A stretch of 64,000 nt of DNA from Gadus chalcogrammus (taxonomy: Eukaryota > Chordata > Actinopteri > Gadiformes > Gadidae). The notes beneath the pieces were generated by a model, which saw nothing but the letters and a program-made list of their open reading frames with translations, was not told the DNA's origin and searched no databases. The stretch spans positions 12,967,908 through 13,031,907 of the forward strand of contig NC_079412.1 of assembly GCF_026213295.1 (NCBI RefSeq), given 5' to 3'. This document shows positions 1-26,887 of this stretch, in pieces; positions within the stretch are counted from its first letter, which is position 1, and each line of letters starts with the position of its first letter. A program made the translations under genes and the position numbers.

Positions 1-1162
1 CAGGTTACTTTTACAGGTTCTTGCTTTGTTTCTCTATTGATTGGTTGATCCCAGAGAGGAAGATATCCCTGGCAGCTGTGGCGTGTCTCATTGAGTATGG
101 TTAGGTCACTAAGGAGGATTTGTCAAGATTGTATCCTCTTGCTTACAACGTGGTGCAGTGAATTTTTGATCCCAGTCATTCTGGAGCAGGAAGGTGCCAG
201 AGGGGCCTTTACAAAAGGTAATGGTTTTAAAAAAGGTGAGAATATTGCGGGATGAGAGACATAACCGAAGGCTTATGGAGGACTGTTGCATGGCGTTTGG
301 GAGAAAGAAAAGTGAAAGATATTCGCTTACATGCTCATTTCTAGTTCTTCACAGCCTCGTGGGTTAAACCAACGCTATTAGGATATTTTTTTTTCATCAC
401 ATCACTTGACCTCCGTTCCAGATCATCAAGACTACTTGTTCAGGTTGACCGACTCTTAACATCATCGCTAGACGTTGTTCACACCTGCCAGTCAGACCCA
501 CTTACCTGGACCGACCCTACCCCGTGTTCAGATTGTTGTTGTAGTGTTCCGTCGCTTTCGCCAAAACTACCGTGTCTAGTCTGGCAGACCATCCTTTGCC
601 GCACCTCGCCGGCCGACGTACCGGCTGTTTCCAAACACTAGCCTGTCTAACTGTTTTTTTTATGCCATCCAGCTCATCGTCTCTTTCCCCGCGTAAATTA
701 TTTGTTGCTCTCAGTGAAGCCCTATTATTTGCTCTGTGTCGAGGATTGGGTCCACTCGCTATTCTTCCCCATAACACCTCCTAAAACCCCTCATACTGAA
801 AAACAACTCAAACTCTAACTGACTTTATTGTCTGTCAAGTCAAAGGTTCTTATGATATTATGGACCTCTTTATCCATGACCTCTAAACATTCTGGTTAAG
901 GAGGTCCATGATCAATAAGAATTGATATCCCTATGATATCCACTATAATACTTATCTTATCAATTATTAATTATTATTATATTATTATTATAGTATTTTT
1001 TATTATTCATTATTATAATTAATTCTAAAGAGTCACGTCGTCTTGTGCAGGACTTTAACCTGGTAAAGAGAGCCTACTGTAGTGCAAACTCTGGTTGGGA
1101 GTGTGTCCTCTATGTCCCTAAATGTTATCCTTGTATTATTGAATTATATGTTGGCCTCATAT
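1..1162. other. Noisy copy of copy B intron 7 sequence
   Basis: Corresponds to 14551-15716 but with frequent 1-3 base insertions and deletions in every kind of sequence. No gene. Confidence 0.75.
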
Positions 1163-4102
1163 CCCTCCCAGCATCTACAGAGGAATCCATTACATCAGCG
1201 ATTCAGTAGGAAAAGGGGATCCCGAGGAGGAATACGGAAACAACTGAGTAGTGACGAGGTAGGAGGCTGCCACTAACTGCAATTAACTTCTCCAATGTGC
1301 GCCATTACGCACAAATAACTGAACTTCCGCACCTAATCAACTTGACTCAGGACTACCGCCAAACCAGCCTCTTGCTGCTTCACGAGACATGGTTGTCAGA
1401 AGAAATAACCGATGTCAGATATAGAGGATTTAGACATTCTTTTTGACAGAGAACACTAGGATGACGAGTGAGGTCGATTGGGGGCGGGCTCTGTTGGAGT
1501 CACCACACAAGGGTGGGCTGTACTTCACTGTAAGAGAGATTGAATGCAGTAAAAACACATAACTATGACAGTGTCGTTCGGCCTTCACTACCTTCCCGTG
1601 ATTTTACACAATTACAGCCATCCTAGTGTATGTCCCTGGACTTGTTTCACATTTGCAGCGGAGGCGCATTGCTGACTGCTACAAACAGAGCTGTCAATCA
1701 GAGTAGCGATCAGCCTGTCCTCCTGCTAGGGATTTTAACAGATGCGATGTCACCACACTGCTTCCAAACTTGGAGCAGTAGCCTATGTCACCACACCTAC
1801 CAGACTTGACAGAACGCTGGATCTGTGCTTCGGTAACATACCGGGAGCTTATGTCGCAAAGCCCCGCCCACCACTCGGTCGCTCCGACCACAATGTCATT
1901 CTGCTGCTTCCAAAATTGAGACAAAAACTAAAAACATACAAACAAAAACTGTTCAAGTCTGGAACAATGACTCTGTTGATGCATTAAGGGGCTGCATGGA
2001 GATCACAGACTGGGAAAATTTTTCCAAAGCTGTGAGGGAGACCTTCATCTGCTGACAGACTCAATCACCTCCTATTTGTCCTTCTGTGTGGACACTGTTA
2101 TTCCAACAAAGCAGGTCAAGCTGTACCCGAACAACAAGCCTTGGGTTACCAAGGACCTGAAACAGTGTCTTAACAACAAAAGGTGGCATTCCTACAGGGA
2201 GACAAAAACAGAGTGAAAGAGTGCAACAGTGAATTGAGAAGGAAGACCAGGCTGGCCAAACTCCACTATAAGAACAAAGTGGAGGAAAAATTCACCACTG
2301 GCAATGCAAGGGAGGCATGGCAGGGACTAAACACCATGATGGGCAGAGCCCAAAACCGGCCCTCATCCAATGCTCTGACCCTGCCACCTCTGCAGAGCAG
2401 CTCAACACATACTACAGCAGGTTCAACATGCCACACCCCCAGAATGACTGGACCCTCACCAGCAATTCATCACTCACAGTGGATAAAGGGAAGGTCACAT
2501 CCATGCTGGGCCGCATCAACCCTCACAAAGCCTCTGGCCCGGACAGGCTCAGGGGCAAGGTGCTGAGGGAATGCTCAGCTCAGCTGGGTGATGTAATCAC
2601 TCGACTATTCCAGCATCTCCTGGACTCCAGCTGTGTCCCACGGATGTGGAAGGAGTCCACGCTTATACCGGTGCCGAAGAGAGCCAACGCCAGGGAGATG
2701 AAAGACTTCAGACCGGGGCCCTCACATCTATTCTCTCTGAGTGTATGGAGAGGGTTGTGTGATCACCTCACTTCTATGGTGGTGGACAAGCTTGACCCAC
2801 TTCAGTTTGCCTATAAGGCAAACGGGGGGGGATGATGCCTGTTTGACTCTCCTGGACACCGTTTGCAGACAGCTGGACTCCCCACATTCCACACACAGAT
2901 TTTATTCATGGCCTTTTCTTCCGCTTTTAACACAGTCAACCCAGCCACCCTGTGCAACCGCCTTCTGGATCTACAAGTCCACCCATCACTCATCCTGTGG
3001 ATAAAAGACTTCCTGCAAGACCGGTCCCAGCACGTGGTGGTAAATGGCTTTAAATCCAAGAACATGATTTTAAACACTGGTGTCCCCCAGGGTTGTGTTT
3101 TATCACCAATTTTATTTTCCATCTACACAAACAACATAACAAACAACAACAGTGACATTCCCCTTTTTAAGTATGCAGATGACATGGCTCTGGTGGCCGA
3201 CATCAAGGATCACTCCTCTCTGGCTGCCTACTATCAGCAGGTCAACGCCCTGATGCAGTGGATCAAAGAGAGTACTTTGGAGCTCAACATCTCCAAGACC
3301 AAGGAGCTGTGTTGTGGGGGGAGGCAAACATATTCCCCCCAACGTCTCTTTGAACCTCTGAGGCTGAATGGGTAGACAGTGGAGCAGGTAGAGGCCTTTA
3401 GATACCTGGGCACAGATATGGACACCCACCTGTCCTTCTCCCAGCACACAGACTCTGTGTACAAAAAGGCACAGCAACGCCTGTTCCTGCTGAGGAAACT
3501 CAGGAGCTTTGATGTCAAACAGGACATTTTAACAGCTGTCTATAAATCACTCATAGAATCTGTACTCACGTTCAACATCACATCCTGGTTCACCCTCACC
3601 TCTGTCAAAAACACATCAAAGCTTTCCCGGATCGTCAATCAAGGAAGCAAAATAACTGGCAAAACTCAAATTCAATTATCAGTACTCCACAGCCAGGCAG
3701 TTAAAAGGAAAGCCCACCTCATTACACAGGATCCCACCCACCCCCTGCACAAGTCCTTCCAACTTCTGCCATCAGGCCGCCGGTATAGAGTGCCCCTATC
3801 GAAGAAAAACTCATTCATACCCATTGCCATAAACAGCTTAAATAAACAATGAACAATGGACAAAGGAACCCTGACGCACTGTCACTTTACACTTTACACA
3901 TATCCACAGCTTTTATTTAGTTATTTTCATAGTATTTATATTTATACTTGTTTTAAGAACTATACACACTGTGTTTGCTCTCAGAGATCAATGTTGTTGT
4001 ATGAATGCCTATCAGTACATTTTCATGTTTGTATGTCGAGCCACGTCATAGATGATTTTCTGTTACGACAGACAATAAAGTTTTCTGAATCTGAATCTGA
4101 AT
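1163..4102 (+). mobile_element. L2-type LINE in copy A, counterpart of the copy B insertion
   Basis: Same insertion site and same inactivating changes as 15717-18672 (MAFSSAF, TAG after RLNG). From about 1740 to 4102 it is nearly identical to the copy B element, apart from 1-2 base deletions in homopolymers. From 1163 to about 1740 it is far noisier, with many small indels that destroy the endonuclease reading frame. Confidence 0.85.
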
Positions 4103-4689
4103 ATTGATTTCTACCCTACATCCAATAGTCATCTCTCAATTGAAATACATTTTAGTATTTCAAAATATGACCAACTATCATATTGGGAGGAATATTAGTA
4201 TTAGGGCATCCAACCCAAAGCGATATGACGCTACATACCTTGCCTGTTAATATAGGAAAAACCTTTTTTGGCAGGCTATTATTTATTGCAAGGCATGAGG
4301 TACAAGGTTCACTCATATATCCAATCAAATAAAAGACAATCTCATCTTAAACCAGGAAACTCTCATTTATAGATATTTTGTTGTTGGAAAAATCTTTGCG
4401 CTTGACAAGTGGAACAGGATCTAAAGAGGACCTCTATAATACGGCTAAACAGATTTGTGGAATGAGATCAAGTTAGCGCACTATAACTATGCAATTCCCG
4501 CTATAACAGCTAAATGAACATTTGGGATAAAGCCATGAACCACGAGCCACTACAATATCCTGCCCCCAACGGACCCGCACCTCAAATAATTGATGGCTGC
4601 AGTGAATATCTTGCATAGTTGTAAAGAACAGTGGCATGAACATCTCACACAATACACAAACAAGGTTAGTGACCAGAGTAAGGACTGAC

Positions 4690-7600
4690 CTCGCAAAGTA
4701 ATCCCATTTGTCCACATCGATGCCGTTCCTTTTGTTGGACACAATCTCGTACAGGAAATACTTCTCCGGATTACGGCCTCTGTATTCCAACTGTAACGAC
4801 AGCACGAGGAAACGGTCAACAGACAAATAGAAATAGAAAACAGCAATGTAGCAGCTCACTTCAACGGAAACCCTTTTTCTGAGTCCTGTTGGGAGAGTAC
4901 CATCGCTTCTGTTGGGAGAGTCATGGTACATTCTCTTCTGTTGGGAGAGTCATGGTACATTCTCTTCTGTTGGGAGAGCCATTGTTTCAACCCTTCTGTT
5001 GGGAGAGCCATTGTTTCAACCCTTCTGTTGGGAGAGTCATTGTGCACACCTCTTTTTCTGGATCATGAGGGTCGGTCCTTTTCCCAAAGATCAGCTCCTC
5101 GATGAAGAAGAGGTCCACTGGCAGCTCCAGCCCGTAGCCCTTCATCACCGGCTCCAGGTTGTTAACAGCAATCAGATGGTTTAACATGTCTAGCGATGCC
5201 TTCTCGTGCTGCAATGACACACACAGGTTGCTCAGGTGTCCCTGAGCAAGACACCTCACACTTACCGCTTCCAACCTAGCGACCTACGACCTAGCTGCTG
5301 CCTTGCATGGCGGACACCACCGTCAGTGTGTGGATGTGTGTAAAGCACTATGAATGCATTCCACACACACATTACCTTAACTCGTTCTCTTAGTTTTTAT
5401 GTAACAGAGCTGCAGCAACATACTCTTTAACAGTGCAATGGCCAACCCTTATCAGCTGAAACATTACTGCCTGACAATGGATATAATGTTCATCATATGG
5501 TAGCCTGTTGTACACTGAGCTTTGCTTTAGGCAAACAAAAAGTTTTGCTTGCAACTTAAGGACTGAGGACCTGAATGTGTAAATTAATATAGAACAAGCT
5601 CTATAAAATATGTTTAATGAATTGCTGCAAAGGCAGTAGGTGGACTTCAGAAGGGGCCAGGCAGTGGGATAAATATCGATTGTATTCTAATACTAATTCT
5701 TATCTTGTTTGGTGATATGCATTGAAGAACAGATTCTTGCTTAACACTGCTAATGAAGTGAAGGAAAGGGTACAGTTTCCAACTTTCAATAATTTGCATG
5801 AATGGAGAAAACTGTATCAAGAATGTGTTCAGTGTTTTGCAGAAAATCCTTTCATGAGGTTCTGCTTAAATTATAGTTCTTTAAGAGCTATAATTTGAGT
5901 ATTATCTTTTAGAAATGGCAGTCATCCACCAGCCATATTAATTGTATACTTTAAACAATTCATGGCCCTTCCCTGATTGATTCTGGATTTTTCTTGCCTG
6001 TCAATCACATTTGCACCAATGGCGTTATCATTTAAATGATTGAGATTAAATTAATGATTTTGGGTTGGAATACTGAGGCTGAGGATAGAAGGTAGTAGTT
6101 CAGGAACGTTAGGCCAGTTTGGCTTGTTTTAGCGTGTTGCCAGATAAGGGTCTTTGAAAGTCGCGGAACAATCTGCGAGGGGAATTTTGGGGAAAGCAGT
6201 GGGTGAATCCTTCAGTACCTTCCATTTGACTGGCAAGTCTGGAAGTACTTTAGGAATGAACATCCCATCAAACAGATGAGAGAAAGGTCCGTGTCCTAGA
6301 GAGAGAGAGAGAAATATGTTCAGAAATATGGAACCATTCATTATTTACCATCCCATCATTAATAATGTCAAACAGAACTGGTTTCATGCTCACACAGAAA
6401 CTGGCCTATGTTGGATGTTTTGAGGTAAGGGTTGGGGTGCAGCTCTTGTTGCTCACCCAGATCATGGCAGAGGCCAGCGATTTGCACACAGAGGACGTCT
6501 CTGTCATCGATCTTCAGTTCAGGGTTTCTCTTTCAAAGCTTTAGCAAGCTTTCCAGCCAGGTACCCAACTCTGCAACAATAAATTAACAAAGATGCTTTA
6601 ATTGATAAACGTTGCCTCAGAGAATCTGGTTAGATACAAACAAAAGTGACCAGTATAAGATAACCCAGTTAAACGCTGCAATATAAGTGTCAGTTAACCC
6701 TGCCACATGCCAGTGGGTGCCAGCCAGGGGTGTGTCTCCTCCGACACCAAGCCACAGGTAAAAGCTATTCTATTGTAATTGGCAAGATGTTTACATGCAG
6801 ATCAGCTGCTTAATACCAACATGTCAGAGCTCCTCCTGAGTGTCTGTGGTGAAGGCTGGTTTGACCTGTGTGGCTTTGATACTGAATGCCCCAAGGTGTG
6901 CAGCCCACCCAGTCCCAGATTCAAATCAATCTGACTATGACTCATACCAGACTTCAGCCACACACGCTCCACTGTAAACTTGGTTTGGAGCTTCAAACAC
7001 TGGTTTTCTACCATGTCGGTTTGAGACACTAGCATATTTTGACAACATACTTTCCCCAAAAATGTTTGGTAAGAACAAGCAAAAAAAAACTGCCATTCGC
7101 CCAGAATCTGCCCACGAGCATTTACAGCCCAGGTTTGGACTTTTTGTCTTCCAACTAGGTATAAGATATACATAGAATCCAAAATCTAGTAAAAGGCCAA
7201 TCATCTTGCAGTTACTTGTACGATGTATAAAACCCCATTTCAAGCCTCATTGTAATTTGAAGTAATGTCAGCATGGATTCGTTTGTATGAATTCCAAACA
7301 CATTTTTGAAAGATCTTTGGTTTTCAACTTAGTATGCTTTCAGACCCATCAGAATACCTCAATAGTAGTTGGTTCAACCTTAACCCATCAAATAAATGTC
7401 AATGTTATATGTTGTTTTATCTTTAATATTAAATATTCACAAATTATTTAATGATGCTCGTACACATAACCGCAAAGTTTAGCATAGGTATCCATTTTTT
7501 CCTAATCTGGGAGCCAAACTAATCTGCAAGCTCATGTTTTATTTGCTCTGCCATATTGTGCGGCCCTTTTCCTGGCTGGGCTTGGTCCAATAACAACAAT

Positions 7601-9947
7601 TATCAAATTTGGGGCCAAGATGGCTGCCGCTGATGCGTCACGTTTGTTGCTCTAACTGGAAAGATGTTAGCCAATGAGAACAATAAATCTTCCAAAGTTC
7701 TTAAAGGTCCCATGGCATGAAAAAACTTATGAGGTTTTCTAACATAAATATGAGTTCCCTAGCCTGCCTATGGTCCCCCAGTGGCTAAAACCTGCGTTCG
7801 GTGTAATACGAGCACTAGGTGTTCTGCTCCCCTTTGAAAAAACGGAGGCTCAAGCGCGCTGATTTGGAATGTGGTCTCATATGTCGTCATAAAGGATCTA
7901 AACTCCCTTCTCCCCTCTGCCTTGCCCGCCCAGGGAATTTGGCCCACCAATGAGACACGACGATTGTGGCGAGCGCCGAATGTGAGTGTGTGTGATTACA
8001 GACACTGTAACGCAAGTGTTTATGTTGGTGTTATGGCGCATAACACGTCGGTTCTTTGATGTCTCTTGTATTTCCACAACGAGACTGTAGTGGGGTTATC
8101 TCAGCCATGGTTGAGAAGGAATTGTGAAAGGAACTTTGGCTTTGACTCCCTGAAGTACATGAACTGCGACCTGGTGCCTGCTGCCGGTTGCTTTCGGGAA
8201 CTTCTTCAAATACTGTGTTTGGGGCCTACTAATATCTATATTAAAGCATCCATAAAGTAGCATGCCATGGGACCTTTAAGTAGTTAGTAACATCTAGCAC
8301 AGCATGAAGCTGTCCGCCAGATCTCTTTACGCTTGAGTCACGTTTTGCTCTCGAGATTCTAATTGGGAATTTTGAGGTTCAGGACTGGTTTGTGGGGTAT
8401 CAATTTGTGAATTACCGATTTGCTGTGCTAACTTTGAAAAATTGTCAGGCACATGCCCGGCATGACTCATGATGTTCCACTTGGCACCAGTTGCTTTGTG
8501 GACATGTGCGTGCCATCTGGTGGTAAAGATATTAGTAGTACGATACGGGATTTGACTAATTATCAAAACGGTCATAAAGATTTAAACTGGCCTAACCCTT
8601 GTACAAGGTGTCCACCGGACGCACGCACACACACACACACCACACACCACCACACACACACACACACCACACACACACCACACACACACACCCAATGGAA
8701 TGCTCGAAGCGATTATGAGATGCTCCGGGGAAACGTAGTAGACCCCTCCGAGCTGCTTGATGTTTCTCAGTCTTTGGAATTGAGGTGTGTCTATGATTTT
8801 GACCAGCAGCGGGTGGAGTTCAATGGTCCGTGGATTGGGTCATTAAACACCCCGAGAAGAGCAGAGATAAAACATTGCTAAAAGCTGTCTGTACCGTTGT
8901 ACCGTGGTTTTGAAACCAAAGAGGGTAGGAAAGCATAAATGCTGAATACAGGCTTTATCATTTTGCATTATGCTTCAAAGGGGGGAAAATTATTTTGGCT
9001 CAGTAAGAGTTTGTTTCAGCAAACCTTAACAATACAAACTTTGTGCTTAGCAACCATTTTCTGTGTCTTAACATAAATCTGTCCGTGGCAAATGCTGTTA
9101 ACTTGTAACATGACTTTGTACTTTGTAGTTACCTTTTGAAAGCTGGGATCATTAGGTCTGGAGAATAAAGAAAAGGAGTGTATTAATAAAGTGGATCGGA
9201 GAAAGAGTAACTTAGACAGCACATTTGATTTGTCCATCACGGTTAATATTGTGAAAATTATCATGCGAGAGTCAAACACTTAAAACGATTGATGAAGTAA
9301 AACATTGCAGTTGATTTATATTTTAGCTGAATGAGAGAGAACACAACACAGCTATCAGTAGCTTGCTTGAACAATCCTACTTTCAGAAGGTGGTCTTTGC
9401 AAAAGATTGAATTTGGTCAGCCTGCCAAACTAAGGTGTCTGTATGCATCCAACAGGAAAGCCTGTACCTTCAAGAAAACTATCATAACATACTGGGACTA
9501 CGGAGAATGGCCACTCATAGGATGCAGACCAAGAAAACATTTGAAAAAAAAATATGTCTATATATCAATCAAAACTGAGGACACTACAATCTAAGAGACC
9601 AACATGGTTGAGAAAACTATGTTGCATGATGTAATATAACATTTTTAATTTGAATCGTATTTTAAATTAGGCCAAAATGCATTTTGTCGCGTGCATCCTC
9701 ATTGTTGGGGGAAAAACTGTAGTAATCTAGGTGTGGAAGTTTAAAGCAAAATAATAATGCAAAATAAATCCTCGTCTGTCAAGACAAACTAAATGAACAC
9801 GGTACTTTAGATACATTTTCGATCAGCTCACGGATTTCTCTGGGCAAGACCCACTGATCGCTCAAACTCAGAAAGAATGTTAAGAGAAAGTGCTGCAACT
9901 TGTCGTGAATATCCTATTTCTTGTCAATATCAGACTCACCTGGCCAT
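4690..9947 (-). CDS. samhd1: SAMHD1-like copy A (partial, frameshifted as sequenced)
   Basis: Near-identical counterpart of copy B. Recognisable exons: 9940-9947, 9133-9157, 8692-8850, 6457-6570, 6219-6295, 5050-5208, 4690-4790; exons 8 onward would lie left of position 1. Exon 3 is 159 nt instead of 161 (two single-base deletions), and its acceptor CAG reads CGGGG-like sequence. Exon 4 is 114 nt instead of 116, which breaks frame. Exons 5, 6 and 7 are intact, and exon 6 reads [15 protein letters not shown] onward. The same kind of 1-2 base deletion is scattered through the introns, so the breaks could be sequencing or assembly error rather than true pseudogenisation. Treat as a possible pseudogene or an unpolished duplicate. 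Confidence 0.75.
4886..5050. repeat. 29-bp minisatellite next to copy A exon 6 donor
   Basis: About six units beginning CTGTTGGGAGAG. The last unit runs into the exon 6 donor region. On the gene strand each unit contains CTCTCCCAACAG, which resembles a splice acceptor. Confidence 0.8.
7705..8275. mobile_element. TTAA-flanked MITE in copy A
   Basis: Counterpart of 22306-22885, flanked by TTAA at 7701-7704 and 8276-8279. It is slightly shorter because of scattered small deletions. Confidence 0.85.
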
Positions 9948-10953
9948 CTTATGAATTTTCTTTAGTAAGATGTTGTATCCCAGCTCCAGTAAATACGTTT
10001 TCTTTCAAAAAAATTAAACAATTAAAAAATGCTGTGTTAATTACTTTGAGTTTGTGTGTGGCATTAGCGGTCAATACTTCAAGCCTTGGACTAGAAAATC
10101 TGTGAGCTCATGTTTTATTTGCTCTGGTATATGCATCTAAAATACTATTCATACAAATCTCCATGCTGGGTTGGGCCAATCAAACTATTTATCTAATATA
10201 GGGAGGGTATATCAACAATTGTTTACATAGACGCGCCCAATGGGAGTGACGTTTCATAAACAACTGAGTGGCTGTTGCTGATGTTGCACATGTTTCATTG
10301 CTCTGATTGGTTTGTAGGTACATCCAATTGTGCCAAAAGGCATTAGGCTATGCACATATTGTCAGTACCCCTGGAATCCAACTGAGTAGTTAATAATAGA
10401 ATAAAACACAAAAATACAGGGAGGGTTGCTTTAAGATATTTAACTATCTTAGAGCTCACATTCAGTCAAACATCTAATGGGAGGAGCCAAAAGTGAAAAG
10501 AAGGAGGTCCTCTGCATGAATCTTTATGTGTACTTTAAGATTTCCGTTTTTCCAATGGTAATGTTACTAGAGAAATGTAACTTATGAATTCAATTTTAAC
10601 TTAGAAATGTAATATTACTACAGAAATGTAACTACAGGAAGATCTTGCTAATGGAACTATTTGGTGATAATTCAAGCTGAATCTGACCGCATCAGTCTCA
10701 ACAGCTAAACTATGTTGTTTTCTGATTGTATTATGAATATTATTCTTATGAATACATTGACATATAGTGCAGGTTTACTTTTACAGGTTCTGGCTTTGTT
10801 TCTCAATTGATTGGTTGATCCAAGAGAGAAAGATATCCCCAGCAGCTGTGGATGGGATTGAGGTCGGTGGGTAATGAGGGTTGACTTTATAGTCACTTAG
10901 GGGATTTTTTGTTTATTCATTGCAAAGCGACTTGAATTCGGATACCGTTTTAT
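9948..10953. other. Upstream region of copy A
   Basis: No coding sequence found. Matches 24585-25609. The segment from 10770 (GCAGGTTTACTTTTACAGG) repeats intron 7 sequence found at 1, 14550, 25425, 39490 and 47848, marking the duplication junction. Promoter elements were not identifiable by eye. Confidence 0.6.
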
Positions 10954-11189
10954 TAGGGGTGTAACGGTACACCCAAGTTCGGTGCGTACCTTGGTTTTGA
11001 AGTCACGGTACGGTACAGGACGGTACGAGTCATAGTTAAGGCGCAATATCAAAAAACTGTTTGTTTGTCAAAACGGAGAATGGCCGTAGATCAGCAGCAA
11101 TGAAAACATCAATAGACTTGGTTATGTTATTGCCCGTTCTCAATTTCCAGACAGGGGTTGTTGAAATAGTGTCGTGAGGGGTTTGCACA
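10954..11189. mobile_element. hAT-like element upstream of copy A, truncated by the N gap
   Basis: Left part of the same insertion as 25610-26519; the rest is lost in the 100-N gap. Confidence 0.75.
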
Positions 11190-11289
11190 NNNNNNNNNNN
11201 NNNNNNNNNNNNNNNNNNNNNNNNNNNNNNNNNNNNNNNNNNNNNNNNNNNNNNNNNNNNNNNNNNNNNNNNNNNNNNNNNNNNNNNNN
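11190..11289. other. Assembly gap (100 N)
   Basis: Exactly 100 N, the conventional unknown-size gap. It removes the 3' exons of copy B and the spacer upstream of copy A. Confidence 0.99.
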
Positions 11290-24584
<13,295 letters not shown>

Positions 24585-25601
24585 CTTATGAATTTTCTTT
24601 AGTAAGATGTTGTATCCCAGCTCCAGTAAATACGTTTTCTTTCAAACAAAATTAAACAATTAAACAAATGCTGTGTTAATTACTTTGAGTTTGTGTGTGG
24701 CATTAGCGGTCAATACTTCAAGCCTTGGACTAGAAAATCTGTGAGCTCATGTTTTATTTGCTCTGGTATATGCATCTAAAATACTATTCATACAAATCTC
24801 CATGGCTGGGTTGGGCCAATCAAAACTATTTATCTAATATAGGGAGGGTATATTCAACAATTGTTTACATAGACGCGCCCAATGGGAGTGACGTTTCATA
24901 AACAACTGAGTTGGCTGTTGCTGATGTTGCACATGTTTCATTGCTCTGATTGGTTTGTAGGTACATCCAATTGTGCCAAAAGGCATTAGGCTATGCACAT
25001 ATTGTCATTACCCCTGGAATCCAACTGAGTAGTTAATAATAGAATAAAACACAAAAATACAGGGAGGGTTGCTTTAAGATATTTAACTATCTTAGAGCTC
25101 ACATTCAGTCAAACATCTAATGGGAGGAGCCAAAAGTGAAAAGAAGGAGGTCCTCTGCATGAATCTTTATGTGTACTTTAAGATTTCCTGTTTTTTCCAA
25201 TGGTAATGTTACTAGAGAAATGTAACTTATGAATTCAATTTTAACTTTAGAAATGTAATTATTACTACAGAAATGTAACTACAGGAAGATCTTGCCTAAT
25301 GGAACTATTTGGTGATAATTCAAGCTGAATCTGACCGCATCAGTCTCAACAGCTAAACTATGTTGTTTTCTGATTGTATTATTGAATAATTATGTATTCT
25401 TATGAATACATTGACATTATAGTGCAGGTTTACTTTTACAGGTTCTGGCTTTGTTTCTCAATTGATTGGTTGATCCAGAGAGAAAGATATCCCCAGCAGC
25501 TGTGGATGGGTATTGAGGTCGGTGGGTAATGAGGGTTGACTTTATAGTCACTTAGGGGATTTTTTGTTTATTCATTGCAAAGCGACTTGAATTCGGATAC
25601 C
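24585..25601. other. Upstream region and probable promoter side of copy B
   Basis: Non-coding. The 5' UTR presumably starts directly upstream of the ATG at 24584, but no TATA box or response element could be assigned with confidence. Confidence 0.5.
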
Positions 25602-25609
25602 GTTTTTAT

Positions 25610-26519
25610 TAGGGGTGTAACGGTACACCCAAGTTCGGTGCGTACCTTGGTTTTGAAGTCACGGTACGGTACAGGACGGTACGAGTCATAGTTAAGGCGC
25701 AATATCAAAATAACTGTTTGTTTGTCAACAACGGAGAATGGCCGTAGATCAGCAGCAATGAAAACATCAATAGACTTGGTTATGTTATTTGCCCGTTCTC
25801 AATTTCCAGACAGGGGTTGTTGAAATAGTGTCGTGAGCTGGGTTTGCACAGCTCGTTTTTTTTTCCACAGCAACGGTGATAGTAACACCTGGATGGGGCC
25901 TTTTCAAATGCGTGTGCATGTTAAAGTGCTGTACGTAGACACGGAGAGCCCTTTCTGTAGCCGGAGTGCCTGTCAGAGACCCTCTCCGTAGCTTACGTGC
26001 TCATCCAATATTTTATAACTATCCGTCGACGCAACGAAGACGGCAAGGGCTGTTATTGGACCTCTAACAAAATCATTTCCAGAATCACTTCTCCGGTTTG
26101 ACTCTGAACCTTATTTACTTTGTACATTGTTTACTTTGCACATTAAGGACCAATAAAACACAAAATAAGATTTTGGAAAGCTTTGTAAGTTTATTTTCAA
26201 AACTACTTACATGGTTTGTAGCCAACATATAAGTTCGATCAGGCAGCGAATTGTATTACGTATCCGACATCCAGACGGAGAACTGCGAATGCTCGAGGGG
26301 TCCCCGTAGTTATGGAGTCGGATTACGGAGTCGGAGTAGTATCCTTTAGCTAAACGTTCCGGGGGGAACTCTGACTTTAAGTTTTAAATTCTTCCTTTCT
26401 TTGCATTCGCCATATACGCTATGTACGCCACATTTACGCACCGCTGTCCACCTCTCCAACCACCCAGAAGTGCCTGTACCGTGACGATTCGGTACGAATA
26501 CCGTATTTGTTCAGCCCTT
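25610..26519. mobile_element. 910-bp non-autonomous hAT-like element upstream of copy B
   Basis: Begins TAGGGGTGTAACGGTACAC and ends in an imperfect inverse (GTACGAATACCG...CAGCCCTT). It is flanked by 8-bp target duplications GTTTTTAT (25602-25609) and GTTTGTAT (26520-26527). Copy C's flank at about 48030 keeps the unoccupied GTTTGTAT. No coding capacity was seen. Confidence 0.75.
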
Positions 26520-26887
26520 GTTTGTATCAAAATCGCCAGTGCCATTGGCCCAGACTTTGGCCCCAGAGCATTTTGCAGCCCAGGCGCTGCCTTGGAACTA
26601 ATGAGAGACGAATGAAAGTTTTCCTTTAACTGAGGAGCATGAAGTGCAATGGTCTGTTTTGAAAGGTGCATTTGTGGAAAACCGGTTAGCAGTACCTTGG
26701 AAACCAATCTACAACAATGCATTGGTGCCACTTGTTGCCATGGAATGACAGCAGCACACGCCTGTGTACAAGGTAGGGCTGGGTGGCATACCGGTCTGGG
26801 CTGTCTTGAGGATTGTATTGATTGTTAAAGGTAGAACTGGTTTTGTCTCGTGCTGTTTTCCCCCTCCCTACCAGAGCCCTGTCTCTG

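Noticed and set aside
4550..4931. Minus-strand ORFs extending past exon 7 of copies A and B
   Set aside because: Only the 101-nt exon matches SAMHD1; the flanks are intron sequence and minisatellite.
7768..8260. Short ORFs within the TTAA-flanked MITE
   Set aside because: They differ between copies A and B through small indels and show no domain; the element is non-autonomous.
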